Assembly: GCA_030696775.1 (NCBI GenBank)
Contig: JAUYRN010000003.1
Span: 16,738-80,737, forward strand
Source of the DNA: Sulfuricurvum sp.
GTDB lineage: Bacteria > Campylobacterota > Campylobacteria > Campylobacterales > Sulfurimonadaceae
DNA length: 64,000 bases
Direction: 5' to 3'
Numbering within the stretch: the stretch's first letter is position 1; every line of letters begins with the position of its first letter. The notes beneath the pieces are model-generated. The model did not search any database and was not told the DNA's origin. It saw nothing but the letters and a program-made list of their open reading frames with translations. The position numbers and the translations under genes are program-made. Below, piece by piece: positions 8,699 to 18,879 of this stretch.

Positions 8699-9562
8699 TT
8701 AGTTATTCCTCAATGCGGTGTATTCTTGCGGAATACAAAAATCACGTGCATCCATTTTTTGATCAAAAAAGTTGTGTTTATTTCCTATCTCAAAGAGCTT
8801 GTTAATCGCTTCAAATTGTATATCGCTTAGACTTATTGATTCATCATTCGCATACAATTCAAGATATTTTTCCAATGTTGCTGCATCAATACGAACTAAA
8901 GACCGCTCAATAAGCATTTTTGAAAGAAGCTCTTTGTGATCTCGTGCTACCTGCACCGCTTTAGTAAGAAGATTTTCATACGAAATAGCCGATGTAAGCG
9001 GTAGCGAACGTCGAATCGCCATCCCGCCGAGCGGTAATGGTAGAGAACCACCGCTTAACTCACACCAAATATCCCATAATTCTCTCTCGACAACCAAAGA
9101 ATCATCGTATCCTAAAATACTTTCATGAATCAATACGCCGGCATCGACCGTACCATCTATAACCGCTTGCTCGATCTCCAGAAAGTTCATATACACGATC
9201 TTTGCATCAGGATACGCTACACGGAAAAGAAGAGCATTGGTCGTATATTTTCCACTAAGCGCTACTTTAAATTTACGTTTTAGTACCGTATCGCGCTTAC
9301 GAATAAGTTTGGGACCGTACCCGCTTCCAAAACTTACCGCTGTACGAAGAAGCGCGTATTCTTGGGCGATATGAGGGTACAATCCAAAACTTATAGCGCT
9401 TATATCGTAGGTCCCTTTGAGGGCTTCCACATTAAGTGTTTCAATATCAAGTGCTATATTTTCGAAAATGGTATTCTCACGGCCTACCCATCCAAACTTG
9501 ATGGCATAATACATAAAAATATCGTCCGCATCAGGAGAGTGAGCAATTACCATTTTTTTCAC
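8699..9562 (-). CDS. mqnD: 1,4-dihydroxy-6-naphthoate synthase (futalosine pathway)
   Basis: Cyclic de-hypoxanthinyl futalosine lyase product is turned into 1,4-dihydroxy-6-naphthoate by MqnD in the alternative menaquinone pathway used by Campylobacterota. The protein has the periplasmic-binding-protein fold of the MqnA/MqnD family: HSPDADDIFMYYAI at residues 8-21, ISFGLYPHI, GSGYGPKLIRK, DAGVLIHESILGY and LPLPLGGMAIRR. The HSPDADD start and LPLPLGG favour MqnD over MqnA. At 287 residues it is full length. It heads a unit with fliQ and murB and is divergent from recA. Confidence 0.88.
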   Translation of the reverse strand: MKKMVIAHSPDADDIFMYYAIKFGWVGRENTIFENIALDIETLNVEALKGTYDISAISFGLYPHIAQEYALLRTAVSFGSGYGPKLIRKRDTVLKRKFKVALSGKYTTNALLFRVAYPDAKIVYMNFLEIEQAVIDGTVDAGVLIHESILGYDDSLVVERELWDIWCELSGGSLPLPLGGMAIRRSLPLTSAISYENLLTKAVQVARDHKELLSKMLIERSLVRIDAATLEKYLELYANDESISLSDIQFEAINKLFEIGNKHNFFDQKMDARDFCIPQEYTALRNN

Positions 9563-9654
9563 TAAAAATACCTCTAAGTTTACAAATCTATGTAAATTTT
9601 AACGAAATAACGCTAAAATATCTCTATAAATATTCGAATGAATATATTGTATTG

Positions 9655-9697
9655 CAATTTGTCATATTTTTAACAAATACTTTCAATTTGTCATATT
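9655..9697 (+). promoter_or_regulatory. Direct repeats in the recA upstream region
   Basis: CAATTTGTCATATT occurs exactly twice, at 9655-9668 and 9684-9697, a spacing of 29 bases. They lie 43-85 bases before recA in an AT-rich divergent region that also holds ATATTCGAATGAATAT. A TATATT at 9710-9715 could be the recA -10 box. The paired spacing suggests a regulator site. Confidence 0.55.
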
Positions 9698-9739
9698 ATT
9701 GTCTAACTTTATATTTTACCCTTTTAGGAGAACACGACA

Positions 9740-10780
9740 ATGATGGATCCAAACAAACTAAAATCGCTCGAATTGGCTATGAAGCAAATCGATAAAACAT
9801 TTGGTAAAGGGACGCTTATGCGTCTTGGAGACAAGGTTATTGAACCAATAGGATCTATTAGCACTGGCTCACTGGGGCTTGACTTGGCATTAGGAATCGG
9901 CGGAATACCAGAAGGCCGTGTCGTTGAGATTTACGGACCTGAGAGCTCAGGTAAAACGACACTTACCCTACATATCATCGCCGAATCACAAAGAAAAGGT
10001 GGAGTATGTGCCTTTATCGATGCAGAACATGCCTTAGATGTTGGATATGCTAAAAACCTGGGAGTTGATGTTGAAAACCTCCTCATCTCTCAGCCTGACT
10101 ACGGCGAGCAAGCACTCGATATCGTTGAAACTATTGCACGCAGCGGTGCTGTCGATTTGATCGTTATCGATTCTGTTGCAGCCCTTACTCCAAAAGTGGA
10201 AATCGAAGGAGAGATGGGTGATCAGCAAGTAGGCGTTCAGGCACGTCTAATGTCAAAAGCCCTTCGCAAACTCACTGGCGTTTTGCATAAAATGAACTGT
10301 ACCATTATCTTCATCAATCAAATCCGTATGAAGATCGGTACGATGGGTTACGGTTCACCCGAAACAACCACAGGTGGAAATGCCCTTAAATTTTATGCAT
10401 CTGTACGTATCGATATCCGTAAAATTGCAACACTTAAACAAGGTGAAAGCCAAATTGGAAACCGCGTTAAAGCTAAAGTTATTAAAAATAAAGTGGCGCC
10501 ACCGTTTCGTCAAGCAGAATTTGATATTATGTTTGGAGAAGGAATTTCCAAAGAGGGTGAACTTGTTGATTACGGCGTCAAACTCGATATAATTGACAAA
10601 AGCGGAGCATGGTTCAGCTTTGAAGATACGAAACTTGGCCAGGGCCGTGAAAATGTCAAGCAAAAGTTCAAAGATGAACCCGAGTTAGCGAAGAAAATCG
10701 AAGAAAAAATTAAAGCCGCAATGGGTGTTAACAACATCATGATTATGGGTGAATCTGAAATGAATGAGGTGGATGAATGA
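9740..10780 (+). CDS. recA: Recombinase A
   Basis: Strand-exchange ATPase of homologous recombination and repair. The 346 residues show the Walker [20 protein letters not shown], Walker [13 protein letters not shown], loop L1 [17 protein letters not shown] and the L2 loop region [34 protein letters not shown] at 9726-9730 is 9 bases before the first ATG; a second ATG follows directly. The stop overlaps the eno ATG by 4 bases, the usual Campylobacterota order. Confidence 0.98.
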   Translation: MMDPNKLKSLELAMKQIDKTFGKGTLMRLGDKVIEPIGSISTGSLGLDLALGIGGIPEGRVVEIYGPESSGKTTLTLHIIAESQRKGGVCAFIDAEHALDVGYAKNLGVDVENLLISQPDYGEQALDIVETIARSGAVDLIVIDSVAALTPKVEIEGEMGDQQVGVQARLMSKALRKLTGVLHKMNCTIIFINQIRMKIGTMGYGSPETTTGGNALKFYASVRIDIRKIATLKQGESQIGNRVKAKVIKNKVAPPFRQAEFDIMFGEGISKEGELVDYGVKLDIIDKSGAWFSFEDTKLGQGRENVKQKFKDEPELAKKIEEKIKAAMGVNNIMIMGESEMNEVDE

Positions 10781-12045
10781 TTTTTATTGATGAAGTAAGT
10801 GCAATTGAAGTAATGGATTCTCGTGGTAATCCAACCGTAAAAGCAACAGTCCAGTTGAGTGACGGAACACGCGAAAGCGCAATCGTTCCAAGCGGAGCAA
10901 GTACAGGCAAGCGTGAAGCGCTGGAATTACGTGATGGTGATAGCCGTTACATGGGCAAAGGCGTGCTTAAAGCTGTAGGTCACGTCAACAATGAAATCGC
11001 TGACGCTATTATGGGTCTTAGTCCGTATAATCAAGCAATGGTTGATGCCGTTATGAAAGAGATCGATGGTACTGAAAACTATGGTAACCTTGGTGCAAAC
11101 GCCGTGCTAGGTGTCTCTATGGCGGTTGCTCGTGCAGCGGCTAAAAGTTTAAATATTCCTCTATATCGCTATCTCGGTGGAGCAAATGCGATGGTTATCC
11201 CTGTTCCGATGCTCAACATCATCAACGGTGGAAGCCATGCAGATAACAGCGTTGATTTTCAAGAATACATGATCATGCCGATTGGTTTTGACGATTTTAA
11301 TGAAGGGTTACGTGCTTCTGCTGAAGTCTATCACAATCTAAAAGGCATATTAAAAGCCAAAAAACACAATACAGCATTAGGTGACGAAGGTGGTTTTGCT
11401 CCGGATTTAAGTTCCAACGAAGAGCCTATTCAAATCATAATGGAAGCGATCGAAAAAGCAGGCTATAAAGCAGGATCTCAAATCGCAATCGCACTTGACG
11501 TTGCTGCGTCTGAGCTTGTAACCGAAGGCGGATATAAACTTGATTCAGAGAACAGAACGGTTACATCAGCTGAGCTGGTTGATTACTATGTTGATCTTTG
11601 CTCTAAATATCCTATCGTCTCCATTGAAGATGGTTTGAGTGAAGACGATTGGGCGGGATGGAAAATTCTCACAGAAAAGCTTGGATCTAAAATTCAGCTC
11701 GTTGGAGATGATTTATTTGTAACCAATGCTAATATTTTGGCAGAAGGAATTGAAAAAGGGATTGCTAACTCAATCCTTATAAAGCCAAACCAAATCGGTT
11801 CCGTTTCTGAAACAATGCTAACCGTTCGTTTGGCTCAACGTAATGGTTATAAATGTGTTATGTCTCACCGTTCAGGTGAAAGCGAAGATGCCTTTATTGC
11901 TGACTTTGCTGTTGCGCTTAACTGCGGTGAAATCAAAACGGGTTCAACTGCACGAGGAGAACGTACTGCCAAATACAATCGTTTACTCGAAATTGAAAAC
12001 GAAGTGATGTACGGAGAATACCTCGGGAGCTCATTGTTTAAATAA
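10777..12045 (+). CDS. eno: Enolase
   Basis: Interconverts 2-phosphoglycerate and phosphoenolpyruvate. At 422 residues it is full length and carries [46 protein letters not shown], the catalytic [10 protein letters not shown] glutamate, the metal ligands VALDVAAS / [11 protein letters not shown] / VGDDLFVTN, the catalytic lysine in [10 protein letters not shown], and [10 protein letters not shown]. It is translationally coupled to recA (ATGA) and to the next gene (TAATG). Confidence 0.98.
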   Translation: MIFIDEVSAIEVMDSRGNPTVKATVQLSDGTRESAIVPSGASTGKREALELRDGDSRYMGKGVLKAVGHVNNEIADAIMGLSPYNQAMVDAVMKEIDGTENYGNLGANAVLGVSMAVARAAAKSLNIPLYRYLGGANAMVIPVPMLNIINGGSHADNSVDFQEYMIMPIGFDDFNEGLRASAEVYHNLKGILKAKKHNTALGDEGGFAPDLSSNEEPIQIIMEAIEKAGYKAGSQIAIALDVAASELVTEGGYKLDSENRTVTSAELVDYYVDLCSKYPIVSIEDGLSEDDWAGWKILTEKLGSKIQLVGDDLFVTNANILAEGIEKGIANSILIKPNQIGSVSETMLTVRLAQRNGYKCVMSHRSGESEDAFIADFAVALNCGEIKTGSTARGERTAKYNRLLEIENEVMYGEYLGSSLFK

Positions 12046-12362
12046 TGAACTATCAAGAGCATAACCAAATACTCGACTCAAGCATCTCTGAAGAGAGTTT
12101 TAGCGAGCGTCGTTTTGGGCTCTCAACCCCGAAATTTTTTCTCGTAGTCGGGTTGATTGTAGCAATATTATTCTACCTTAGTGTACTTATTTTTGGAAAT
12201 AATTCTCTTTTAGTTTTAATCAATCTTGAAGAGTATCAAACCTTTCTCACCGAAGATATTGAACGCCTAAAAAGTGAAAATGCCTCTTTGCAAAAGCAAT
12301 ATTTTGAACTAAAAGAATTGGATGCAGATTCCGGATCAACACAACGAGGTGAGCAGCCATGA
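12045..12362 (+). CDS. FtsB/DivIC-like septum protein
   Basis: A 105-residue protein with a cytoplasmic N-terminus, one membrane helix (about 32-58) and a short coiled coil (YQTFLTEDIERLKSENASLQ), the layout of FtsB/DivIC septum-formation initiators. The position directly behind eno is also that of ftsB in many proteobacteria, which supports the call. It shares one base with the eno stop and overlaps the next gene by 4 bases. The divisome role is inferred from layout and context. Confidence 0.65.
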   Translation: MNYQEHNQILDSSISEESFSERRFGLSTPKFFLVVGLIVAILFYLSVLIFGNNSLLVLINLEEYQTFLTEDIERLKSENASLQKQYFELKELDADSGSTQRGEQP

Positions 12363-12973
12363 AAAAAATACTTCTTCTCTCGTCTCTTTTAGTAACCTCC
12401 CTCTTTTCACGAGAAAATCCTTTTTTTTCTCTATCAGAAGGAGCTACTCTTCCTGTATCATCTGAAATAAATGATCATAAACCCGCACTTACTTCAATGA
12501 CCTATAATTTTCCGAACAATTCACGCCTACTCAAAGATGTGAGCTTTACACTTCAAAACGTTGATGGAAGTTTCGAAACTCGAAAGCTTGAAATTGATCA
12601 AAGTATTGATTGGCGATCACCTCTAATCCTCTCACAATCAAATTCTCGAACGAATTCATCAACCACTGAAGGAAAAACTTCTTCTTCAACTATCAGTTTT
12701 ATGCAATTTAGTGGCTCGGGTAATCGAATGTCTATCGTCGTGAAGGAACCTATGTTACGTCACTTTACTCTCAGTGATCCAGATAGTATTGTGGTAGATT
12801 TTAAGCACAATGGGGTATTTGAGTTGTATCAAAAAGAGCTATCTTCACTTCCCTATACAAAAGTTAAAGTAACCAATCATGGCAGCTTTGCTCGAGTAAT
12901 TCTTACCCTTGATGGACCTCATATTTGTAATGTTTCTAAAACTGCCCAAGGCGCTAGTGTTATTTGTAAATAA
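12359..12973 (+). CDS. AMIN-domain periplasmic protein
   Basis: The 204-residue protein begins with a signal peptide (MKKILLLSSLLVTSLFSR). A Ser/Thr-rich linker near residues 90-115 leads to a C-terminal AMIN-like beta domain (RMSIVVKEPMLRHFTLSDPDSIVVDF ... FARVILTLDG), a fold that targets envelope proteins to peptidoglycan. No amidase or secretin domain follows. It is the last gene of the recA-eno unit, and with the FtsB-like neighbour may act in the envelope or at the septum. Confidence 0.7.
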   Translation: MKKILLLSSLLVTSLFSRENPFFSLSEGATLPVSSEINDHKPALTSMTYNFPNNSRLLKDVSFTLQNVDGSFETRKLEIDQSIDWRSPLILSQSNSRTNSSTTEGKTSSSTISFMQFSGSGNRMSIVVKEPMLRHFTLSDPDSIVVDFKHNGVFELYQKELSSLPYTKVKVTNHGSFARVILTLDGPHICNVSKTAQGASVICK

Positions 12974-13008
12974 AGAATGAAGTGTGATTACTAAAAAAGA
13001 AGAATGAG

Positions 13009-13052
13009 ACCTGCATTCCCCCCTTTTTCTTAAAGGGAATGGGATGACAGGT
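13009..13052. repeat. Nested hairpin in a convergent intergenic region
   Basis: ACCTG (13009-13013) pairs with CAGGT (13048-13052) around an inner stem ATTCCC (13015-13020) with GGGAAT (13035-13040). It lies behind the AMIN gene, before two further hairpins. It could be part of a dispersed element; no second copy was found in the window. Confidence 0.45.
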
Positions 13053-13099
13053 GAACAAAATTTCCACCGTCCGAAAGACGTTGGTAGCTTTAGGGGGTT

Positions 13100-13146
13100 G
13101 TAGGGACTTTTGTCCCTGCGATTAAAACGGATATATTCGTTTTAAT
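13100..13146. terminator. Tandem hairpins, likely bidirectional terminator
   Basis: Hairpin one is GTAGGGAC (13100-13107) with GTCCCTGC (13112-13119), with one G-T pair. Hairpin two is a perfect 9-bp stem, ATTAAAACG (13121-13129) with CGTTTTAAT (13138-13146). They separate the AMIN gene from the convergent tpx. Confidence 0.6.
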
Positions 13147-13157
13147 CTATAATAAAC

Positions 13158-13661
13158 TTACGCTACAGCAGCCAAAGCAGCATCGTAGTTAGGCTCTTCA
13201 GTGATTTCAGGAACGATTTCTTTGTATGTAACGATACCGTCAGCATCTACTGCGAAGATTGCGCGGCAAGTTACACCTGCAAGAACTGAACCACCAAGCA
13301 ATACACCATAAGCATTTGCAAATTCTTTGTTACGGAAGTCAGAACATACAGTCAAGTTATCAATACCTTCTGCTTGGCAAAAACGGCCAGCAGCGAATGG
13401 AAGGTCAAGAGATACGATAGTTACTGTAACATCAGAAAGACCTGCAGCTTTTGCATTGAAGTTACGAGTTTCAGTAGCACATACACCTGTATCTAAAGAA
13501 GGAACAACAATGATAAGTTGTTTTTTGCCAGTTGCGCCACCTACAGTAATGTCACCAAGTCCTGCTGAATTTACTACAGTAATTGCTGGTGCTTTATCGC
13601 CAACGTTAACAGTGTTTCCTAAAAGTTCTACGTCTGTACCTTTGAATTTTGTTGTTGCCAT
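13158..13661 (-). CDS. tpx: Thiol peroxidase (atypical 2-Cys peroxiredoxin)
   Basis: Reduces hydrogen and organic peroxides using thioredoxin. The 167 residues fit Tpx, with the peroxidatic Cys61 in SLDTGVCATETRNF and the resolving Cys95 in GRFCQAEG, the spacing of the Tpx group; LDTGVC replaces the usual LDTPVC. A third Cys is in TVCSDFRN. It has a good ribosome site (CAGGAGCCCAAC) and stands alone. Convergent with the recA-eno unit. Confidence 0.94.
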   Translation of the reverse strand: MATTKFKGTDVELLGNTVNVGDKAPAITVVNSAGLGDITVGGATGKKQLIIVVPSLDTGVCATETRNFNAKAAGLSDVTVTIVSLDLPFAAGRFCQAEGIDNLTVCSDFRNKEFANAYGVLLGGSVLAGVTCRAIFAVDADGIVTYKEIVPEITEEPNYDAALAAVA

Positions 13662-13754
13662 GTTGGGCTCCTGTTTTTATTTATGTGAGGAATTGTACAA
13701 AAATCAGACAATTTTACTCTGAATTCTAAAATATATATTTTGATTTAAGCTAAA

Positions 13755-14732
13755 TCACAGTTTGCAACGAGGATTAATCGCCACATCCGTATGATTCACA
13801 AAGAATTCAAGTGCATATGCTTCGAGTGCGCATCGACCAATCATAGCCGCATTATCCGAGCAATACTCTAATGGAGCTAACAACAAGGGTGCTTTATAGG
13901 CAGTGAGCATCTGCTGTACTTGTGAACGCAAATAGAGATTGGCGCTTGCACCACCTACAATAGCAAAACGTATCGGCGGGTTGGTCTTGAAATATTTTTT
14001 GAGCTTTTGGACCAAATGATCCGTAGCGGTTTTTTGAAATGCAGCGGCTATATCAGGATATGTTTCAGATGATGCAGATTCAACCGCTAAACGAACCTGA
14101 TTTTTAAGCCCCGAATAACTAAAAGCAATTAATGGTGATTGCCAAAGAGGAACGGTAAATGACTGTTTCGATGCATCACCGCTGTGAGCCAACTGTTCAA
14201 TTACCGGGCCACCTGGATAACCAAGCTTCATCATTTTGGCTACTTTATCAAAGCTTTCACCGTAACTGTCATCCATCGTCGTTGCAACAGTCTCCATCTG
14301 GGAGTACGATTTGACCTCAATCAGCTGCGTATGTCCACCAGAGACAAGCAATACGGTCAGTGGCAGTTGAGATTCTTTTTCAATAAAGAGGGAGTATATA
14401 TGCCCCTTTAGATGATTAATGGGCAGGATTGGAATATTCAGCGCTATAGAGAGTGCTTTTGCCATCACAACGCCTTCGATCAGCGTTACCCCTAATCCCG
14501 GTTCACTGGTTACCGCAATGGCTTTTAACTCATTAAACCATGGCTTGCATTCGCTCAAAATAGCCGGAAGAGCAATAGCATGAAGACGACTGGCTAATTC
14601 AGGAACGACACCGCCGTATTGAGAATGTTCAAGTTCTTGGGATATTTTTTTATGATATATGAGTTTTTTGGTTGCTATTTCTGTAATCGCGATTGAACTA
14701 TCGTCACACGAACTTTCGATACTCAAAATCAT
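13755..14732 (-). CDS. tsaD: tRNA threonylcarbamoyladenosine transferase subunit TsaD
   Basis: Transfers the threonylcarbamoyl group to A37 of ANN-decoding tRNAs with TsaB/TsaE. It has the ASKHA fold: [14 protein letters not shown] at the N-terminus, [12 protein letters not shown], the metal motif NHLKGH (HxxxH), [10 protein letters not shown] and [11 protein letters not shown] use the ATG at 14732 because it overlaps the upstream hydrolase stop as ATGA; a longer in-frame start at 14762 would add 10 atypical residues. The result is 325 residues. Last gene of the cdsA-dxr unit. Confidence 0.95.
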   Translation of the reverse strand: MILSIESSCDDSSIAITEIATKKLIYHKKISQELEHSQYGGVVPELASRLHAIALPAILSECKPWFNELKAIAVTSEPGLGVTLIEGVVMAKALSIALNIPILPINHLKGHIYSLFIEKESQLPLTVLLVSGGHTQLIEVKSYSQMETVATTMDDSYGESFDKVAKMMKLGYPGGPVIEQLAHSGDASKQSFTVPLWQSPLIAFSYSGLKNQVRLAVESASSETYPDIAAAFQKTATDHLVQKLKKYFKTNPPIRFAIVGGASANLYLRSQVQQMLTAYKAPLLLAPLEYCSDNAAMIGRCALEAYALEFFVNHTDVAINPRCKL

Positions 14733-15262
14733 TGCATCACCCACTCTTTTACCCACGGCCACTCTCCATAGCCTGAATCAGCATTGAGATGTCCAGCATT
14801 GCTTATCACCTTCATCTCTATACCAAGCGCCTTTTGCAGCTCTAACGCCTCTTCTTGGTTCATGTAAGGGTCATTATCCGAGGTTACCAACATTGCTTCA
14901 TTTGTATACAACGAATTCGGAGCTTCTAGGGGAAAAAAGCTTTTGAGAGTTTCAAGTTCGCAGGTCAAACGGGGAGGAGCGACTAAAAGAAGTCGTTTGA
15001 CCGGAGAGATCTCACCCTCATTGCACAGATGCAACCACAGGATACATCCAAGCGAGTGGCAAATAACGATCTCATGCTGAAATTCTTTTAAGAGCTCTTT
15101 TACTTGCTTTATCCATCTATTTTTACTCGGGAAATGAGGATTGTCTAAAAGGGGAAACGCTACGGTTCCGTAATCTTTGGCTATTTCACCTGCGAGCCAT
15201 GCTTGCCAATGAGGATCATCACTTCCTCCCCAGCCGTGCAAGATAAGAGTTTTTTGTCTCAT
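14729..15262 (-). CDS. RBBP9/YdeN-type serine hydrolase
   Basis: A 177-residue alpha/beta hydrolase of the RBBP9/YdeN family (substrate unknown). The oxyanion-side start [18 protein letters not shown] is typical. The nucleophile is Ser70 in ICHSLGC, the acid is in TSDNDPY and the His in NAGHLN, giving a full triad. It overlaps dxr by 4 bases and tsaD by 4 bases. Confidence 0.85.
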   Translation of the reverse strand: MRQKTLILHGWGGSDDPHWQAWLAGEIAKDYGTVAFPLLDNPHFPSKNRWIKQVKELLKEFQHEIVICHSLGCILWLHLCNEGEISPVKRLLLVAPPRLTCELETLKSFFPLEAPNSLYTNEAMLVTSDNDPYMNQEEALELQKALGIEMKVISNAGHLNADSGYGEWPWVKEWVMQ

Positions 15263-16332
15263 ATGAGTTTCCTGACATACTGACGTACTTCATTGTTGAG
15301 ATAAAAGATATCTTCAATGCTTTTAGGCTCTTGCTCAAAGCGTTTAAAAGCATCCATAACCCGCGTCGATATTTCCAAAAAGGAAATTTTCCCCTCAACA
15401 AACTGCTCAATTGCCACTTCATTAGCAGCATTAACGATAACACCTCGGGCAGGATTGGCTAATAACTCTTGACGAATATCCCAAATAGGGTAGCGATCAC
15501 TTTTAATCTCTCGAAATTCCAAAGATCCTACTTCAAGCAAATTAACCGACTTCAAAATCTTTTCATCACTCTTTCCCATCAACGCATACGCAATAGGCAA
15601 TTGCATATTGGCATTCGCCAAATGCGCCGTAGTTGATCCGTCTTGGTAATCAATCAGAGCATGAATAATGGATTTTGTTTCAATAATCGCATCGTATTCA
15701 CCCTCACCAAAAAGCCAGCGAGCTTCTAAAAGCTCAAACATTTTGTTCATCATCGAGGCACTGTCAATCGTAATTTTTTGCCCCATCGACCAATTGGGAT
15801 GATTGAGAGCATCTTTTAAGGTTGCTTCTTGAATTTTCTCAATCGGCCAGTCTCTAAACGCACCGCCACTGGCAGTAATGAGCATGCGAGAGATAGGACG
15901 AGCGGTTTGATTAAGATACCACAATCCAAAATGTTCACTGTCGATAGGGATAATGCGGGAAGTATCCACGAATGCTCCGCCCACCACAAGTGATTCTTTG
16001 TTCGCCAATGCGATACGCTTGCCGCACTCCAACGCTTTTAATGTCGGACGGAATCCTGCAAATCCGACAAGGGCATTAACGACGAAATCGGAGGCAGATG
16101 ACTCGATCGCCTCTAAAATCGCTTCTTCTCCCGCATGAACATTGGGATGATTGACGCTGGCGATGTCTTGGGGATTTAAAACGACGACGCACTTGGGAGA
16201 AAATTTTTGGATTTGCTGATTAAGAAGGGTAATATTTCGCCCTGCTACGAGGGTATCGACACTTAAACCGAAGCGCTCTGCAATAGCAAGAGCATTGACA
16301 CCGATAGAACCTGTAGATCCTAAAAGGATCAA
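15259..16332 (-). CDS. dxr: 1-deoxy-D-xylulose 5-phosphate reductoisomerase
   Basis: Makes 2-C-methyl-D-erythritol 4-phosphate in the MEP isoprenoid pathway. NADPH-binding GSTGSIGVNALAI is at the very N-terminus; LANKESLVVGG, PIDSEHFGLW, TASGGAFRDWP, HPNWSMGQKITIDSASMMNK and the NAANEVAIEQF segment are all in place. At 357 residues it is slightly short but complete. ATGA overlaps with both neighbours. Confidence 0.96.
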   Translation of the reverse strand: MILLGSTGSIGVNALAIAERFGLSVDTLVAGRNITLLNQQIQKFSPKCVVVLNPQDIASVNHPNVHAGEEAILEAIESSASDFVVNALVGFAGFRPTLKALECGKRIALANKESLVVGGAFVDTSRIIPIDSEHFGLWYLNQTARPISRMLITASGGAFRDWPIEKIQEATLKDALNHPNWSMGQKITIDSASMMNKMFELLEARWLFGEGEYDAIIETKSIIHALIDYQDGSTTAHLANANMQLPIAYALMGKSDEKILKSVNLLEVGSLEFREIKSDRYPIWDIRQELLANPARGVIVNAANEVAIEQFVEGKISFLEISTRVMDAFKRFEQEPKSIEDIFYLNNEVRQYVRKLI

Positions 16333-17090
16333 GCAAGTCCCCGTAAGAAAATAAGCATAACGATTGCTCCAAAAAGATACCCATCAATACGATCAAGTAT
16401 CCCGCCATGACCCGGAAGAATATTTCCACTGTCTTTTACGCCTGCTTGGCGCTTTAAATAACTCTCAAATAAATCCCCAAAGACTGCGGCCATCGCCGTA
16501 AGCATCGAGATAAGAATGGCTTGCGTCATGTTTTCAACGATACTGATGCCGACAAAGAAACCAGCTACTGTGGCTACCACTATTCCGCCGTACACACCTT
16601 CACGTGTTTTACTCGGACTTGAGATCGAAAAGGGTGTGCGCCCGATGCTTTTTCCTACGAAATAAGCACCAATATCTGCCGAAGCGACAACAACAACAAG
16701 CCATAATAACGCGCTAATACCATATTCTTGGTACAAGCTTAGAACATAGAGCATTCCTGCCGTAGGGTATAAAAAGGGAAGAAAATTTCGAAAAGGGATG
16801 TTTTGAGTATACGCAACAGCCCCTACAAATATCAGTCCCGAAATCACCAGTAAATCTTCACTGTAAGGATAGATGGATGCAATAATCCATAGAATCGCGG
16901 CGTACGCATAAAGGGAATTATTGTTAATTCCAAAAAGACGTGTTGCTTCGTGAAATGCGAGCATATAAACTGCGCCTAAAACAAGCCATATAAGCCAAAA
17001 GTTGTTAATAAGTCCAATCGCGAGAACCCCTAGTCCTAAAAAAGTAGCGGTAATAATGCGTGTTTGTAGCGCATTTGAGGAAGGTTGCAT
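16329..17090 (-). CDS. cdsA: Phosphatidate cytidylyltransferase
   Basis: Forms CDP-diacylglycerol from phosphatidate and CTP for phospholipid synthesis. The 253 residues contain about seven membrane segments and the CDS signature SYLKRQAGVKDSGNILPGHG-GILDR near the C-terminus, with its K-D and H-G-G and D-R residues. It is the first gene of a four-gene unit cdsA-dxr-hydrolase-tsaD with 4-base overlaps. Confidence 0.95.
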   Translation of the reverse strand: MQPSSNALQTRIITATFLGLGVLAIGLINNFWLIWLVLGAVYMLAFHEATRLFGINNNSLYAYAAILWIIASIYPYSEDLLVISGLIFVGAVAYTQNIPFRNFLPFLYPTAGMLYVLSLYQEYGISALLWLVVVVASADIGAYFVGKSIGRTPFSISSPSKTREGVYGGIVVATVAGFFVGISIVENMTQAILISMLTAMAAVFGDLFESYLKRQAGVKDSGNILPGHGGILDRIDGYLFGAIVMLIFLRGLA

Positions 17091-17157
17091 CGGGTTTCCT
17101 GATGGAGGTGTTTAAATTATCGCGATTATACCATTTTTAAATACGCTTTTTATAATT

Positions 17158-17463
17158 TTATACTTTAACATCTAAAATATGGAGCGATTTTACCGTGGGC
17201 TCTTCATTTTGAGGATGCTCTTCATCACTTGAACGACGTTCTTCTTGCTCAGCTTGTTCTTTCGTATGTTCACGATTAGGGTCAACCCCTTTATTCTCTT
17301 CCGTAGGACGGACTTCTTGTACTTCTTTTTTTTGATCACGCGCGAGTGCTTGCGCTGCAATGGCTTGCAGTTCAAAGCGATTTTGCACTGCACCTACTTC
17401 AGCAGCAATGCCTGCCATTTGCTGATTTGCATAAATAACGCCACCAACAGGAGAAATTGCCAT
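17158..17463 (-). CDS. Conserved hypothetical protein, acidic tail
   Basis: A 101-residue protein, no family recognised. Its first half (AISPVGGVIYANQQMAGIAAEVGAVQNRFE) is uncharged and Ala-rich; the second half is strongly charged and Glu-rich (QKKEVQEVRPTEENKG onward). I start at ATG 17463, which has AAAGGA six bases upstream; a longer start at 17487 overlaps the upstream gene and lacks a site. It lies 10 bases behind the NFACT gene. Confidence 0.6.
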   Translation of the reverse strand: MAISPVGGVIYANQQMAGIAAEVGAVQNRFELQAIAAQALARDQKKEVQEVRPTEENKGVDPNREHTKEQAEQEERRSSDEEHPQNEEPTVKSLHILDVKV

Positions 17464-17473
17464 AAAAAATCCT

Positions 17474-18799
17474 TTACCGCTTATCAATCACCAATGTTTT
17501 AAAGTTCGTATAGAGGACATTTGCCCCCTCTTGAACCCGCACTTCTCTTCTTGGAGTATAATCGACCAAATACGATCCTTTTTCAAATACAGAAAAATCA
17601 ACGCACAGTTTTGCAGCAGCTTCCAAAATATTACGAGGAAGCTCTTGTTTATCGGTGGTAATGATGACGTGGGCTGAAGGTCTGTCTTTTAGGTGCAGCC
17701 AAACATCACGGGCACGGGCATTACGCAGCAGTTCAATATTTCCTCGCTCACTTTTACCCAGTGAAATTTTTATCCCCTCCACCCAAAACAATGCAATAGA
17801 CTCAGGCTGTTGGTTTTTTACTCCTCGCAGTTTTGCAGGAAACAACATCGCAATTTCTTCAGGATGCAACGCTTCGTGTATCGTATGAAGAAACAACTCC
17901 AGATGATGGATTTTTTCCTCAAGATTTTCACGTTCTTTGAAAAGTCCGAGTGCTTTTTGTTTAGCTTTTTTGGAACGCCTAAAAAACATTTCTGCCATCC
18001 GAGCGCCGGTGTGATACCCCTCTGGTATCGCTATCGCTATCTCATCTCCATTAAAATCACTTAAAACTACCTCAGTTTCATACCCTTTAATGCGGTGAAG
18101 ATTTGCTAATATCAGATGTCCTGCATGTTGTGAGTATGCCGATTCACGTAACAGTTCCTCTTCATTAATGAGCCCTGCTAAATGGGTACGAAGTTGTCCT
18201 AAACGCTTTTCAATGAGCGTACTTTTTTCTTTTTTTAATTTATTCAATTGTCCTTGCGCATATAGATCATACGTATTGTGCAAATAATCTTCTACATTTT
18301 CCAAGGGATAAAATACAGGTGTAAAGTCGGGACGCGGAGGATTAAGAAGAACCTCTCCGACTCGGACGCTACGCACGGAGACATTTTCATCGATATGACG
18401 CAATGCTTCTAAAACAATTTCCTCTTTATCGAGCAAAATGGCATTCGTATATTTTCCCGTAAATTCAAATTGCAATAGGGTAATTTCACTCTTATATGAC
18501 CCGCTTTGCGTCACTGCAATACGCACTATTTTATCATCATTATGAAGGGTGATTGATTGGATGATTGAGCGATTAAATCGTTTTGCAAGCAATACATCAA
18601 AAGGAGCCTGATACACTTTTGAGCGTTTTGAATTAGGTGAGATAAAAATAGTTGCGTTATCGCGTCGCATATCAAATGTCCACACCGAATCTCGATCAAA
18701 TTCAAGGCTTACCTGGGTGTCACTTACACGATATGCCCGCTCTATTTGTTTAAATTGCTGCATCGTTTCAACGATTTGTTGCAAATGGGAATGTTTCAT
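17474..18799 (-). CDS. NFACT family protein (RqcH-like)
   Basis: A 441-residue protein with an N-terminal NFACT-N-like region, a helical middle (about 185-300, coiled coil) and a C-terminal NFACT-R (DUF814) domain with [18 protein letters not shown]. Bacterial RqcH proteins bind stalled 50S-peptidyl-tRNA complexes and recruit Ala-tRNA. The Asp-Arg pair needed for tRNA recruitment in B. subtilis RqcH appears here as Asp-Lys ([10 protein letters not shown]) by my alignment, so tailing activity is uncertain. The protein is shorter than B. subtilis RqcH. A divergent chemoreceptor gene lies upstream. Confidence 0.75.
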   Translation of the reverse strand: MKHSHLQQIVETMQQFKQIERAYRVSDTQVSLEFDRDSVWTFDMRRDNATIFISPNSKRSKVYQAPFDVLLAKRFNRSIIQSITLHNDDKIVRIAVTQSGSYKSEITLLQFEFTGKYTNAILLDKEEIVLEALRHIDENVSVRSVRVGEVLLNPPRPDFTPVFYPLENVEDYLHNTYDLYAQGQLNKLKKEKSTLIEKRLGQLRTHLAGLINEEELLRESAYSQHAGHLILANLHRIKGYETEVVLSDFNGDEIAIAIPEGYHTGARMAEMFFRRSKKAKQKALGLFKERENLEEKIHHLELFLHTIHEALHPEEIAMLFPAKLRGVKNQQPESIALFWVEGIKISLGKSERGNIELLRNARARDVWLHLKDRPSAHVIITTDKQELPRNILEAAAKLCVDFSVFEKGSYLVDYTPRREVRVQEGANVLYTNFKTLVIDKR

Positions 18800-18879
18800 A
18801 TAAATTATATTTCCTTATTTCAGAAGCGCTTTATCAAAAAAGAATTAGAATAGATGAACCAAACAAAAGGCGGGTTCAC

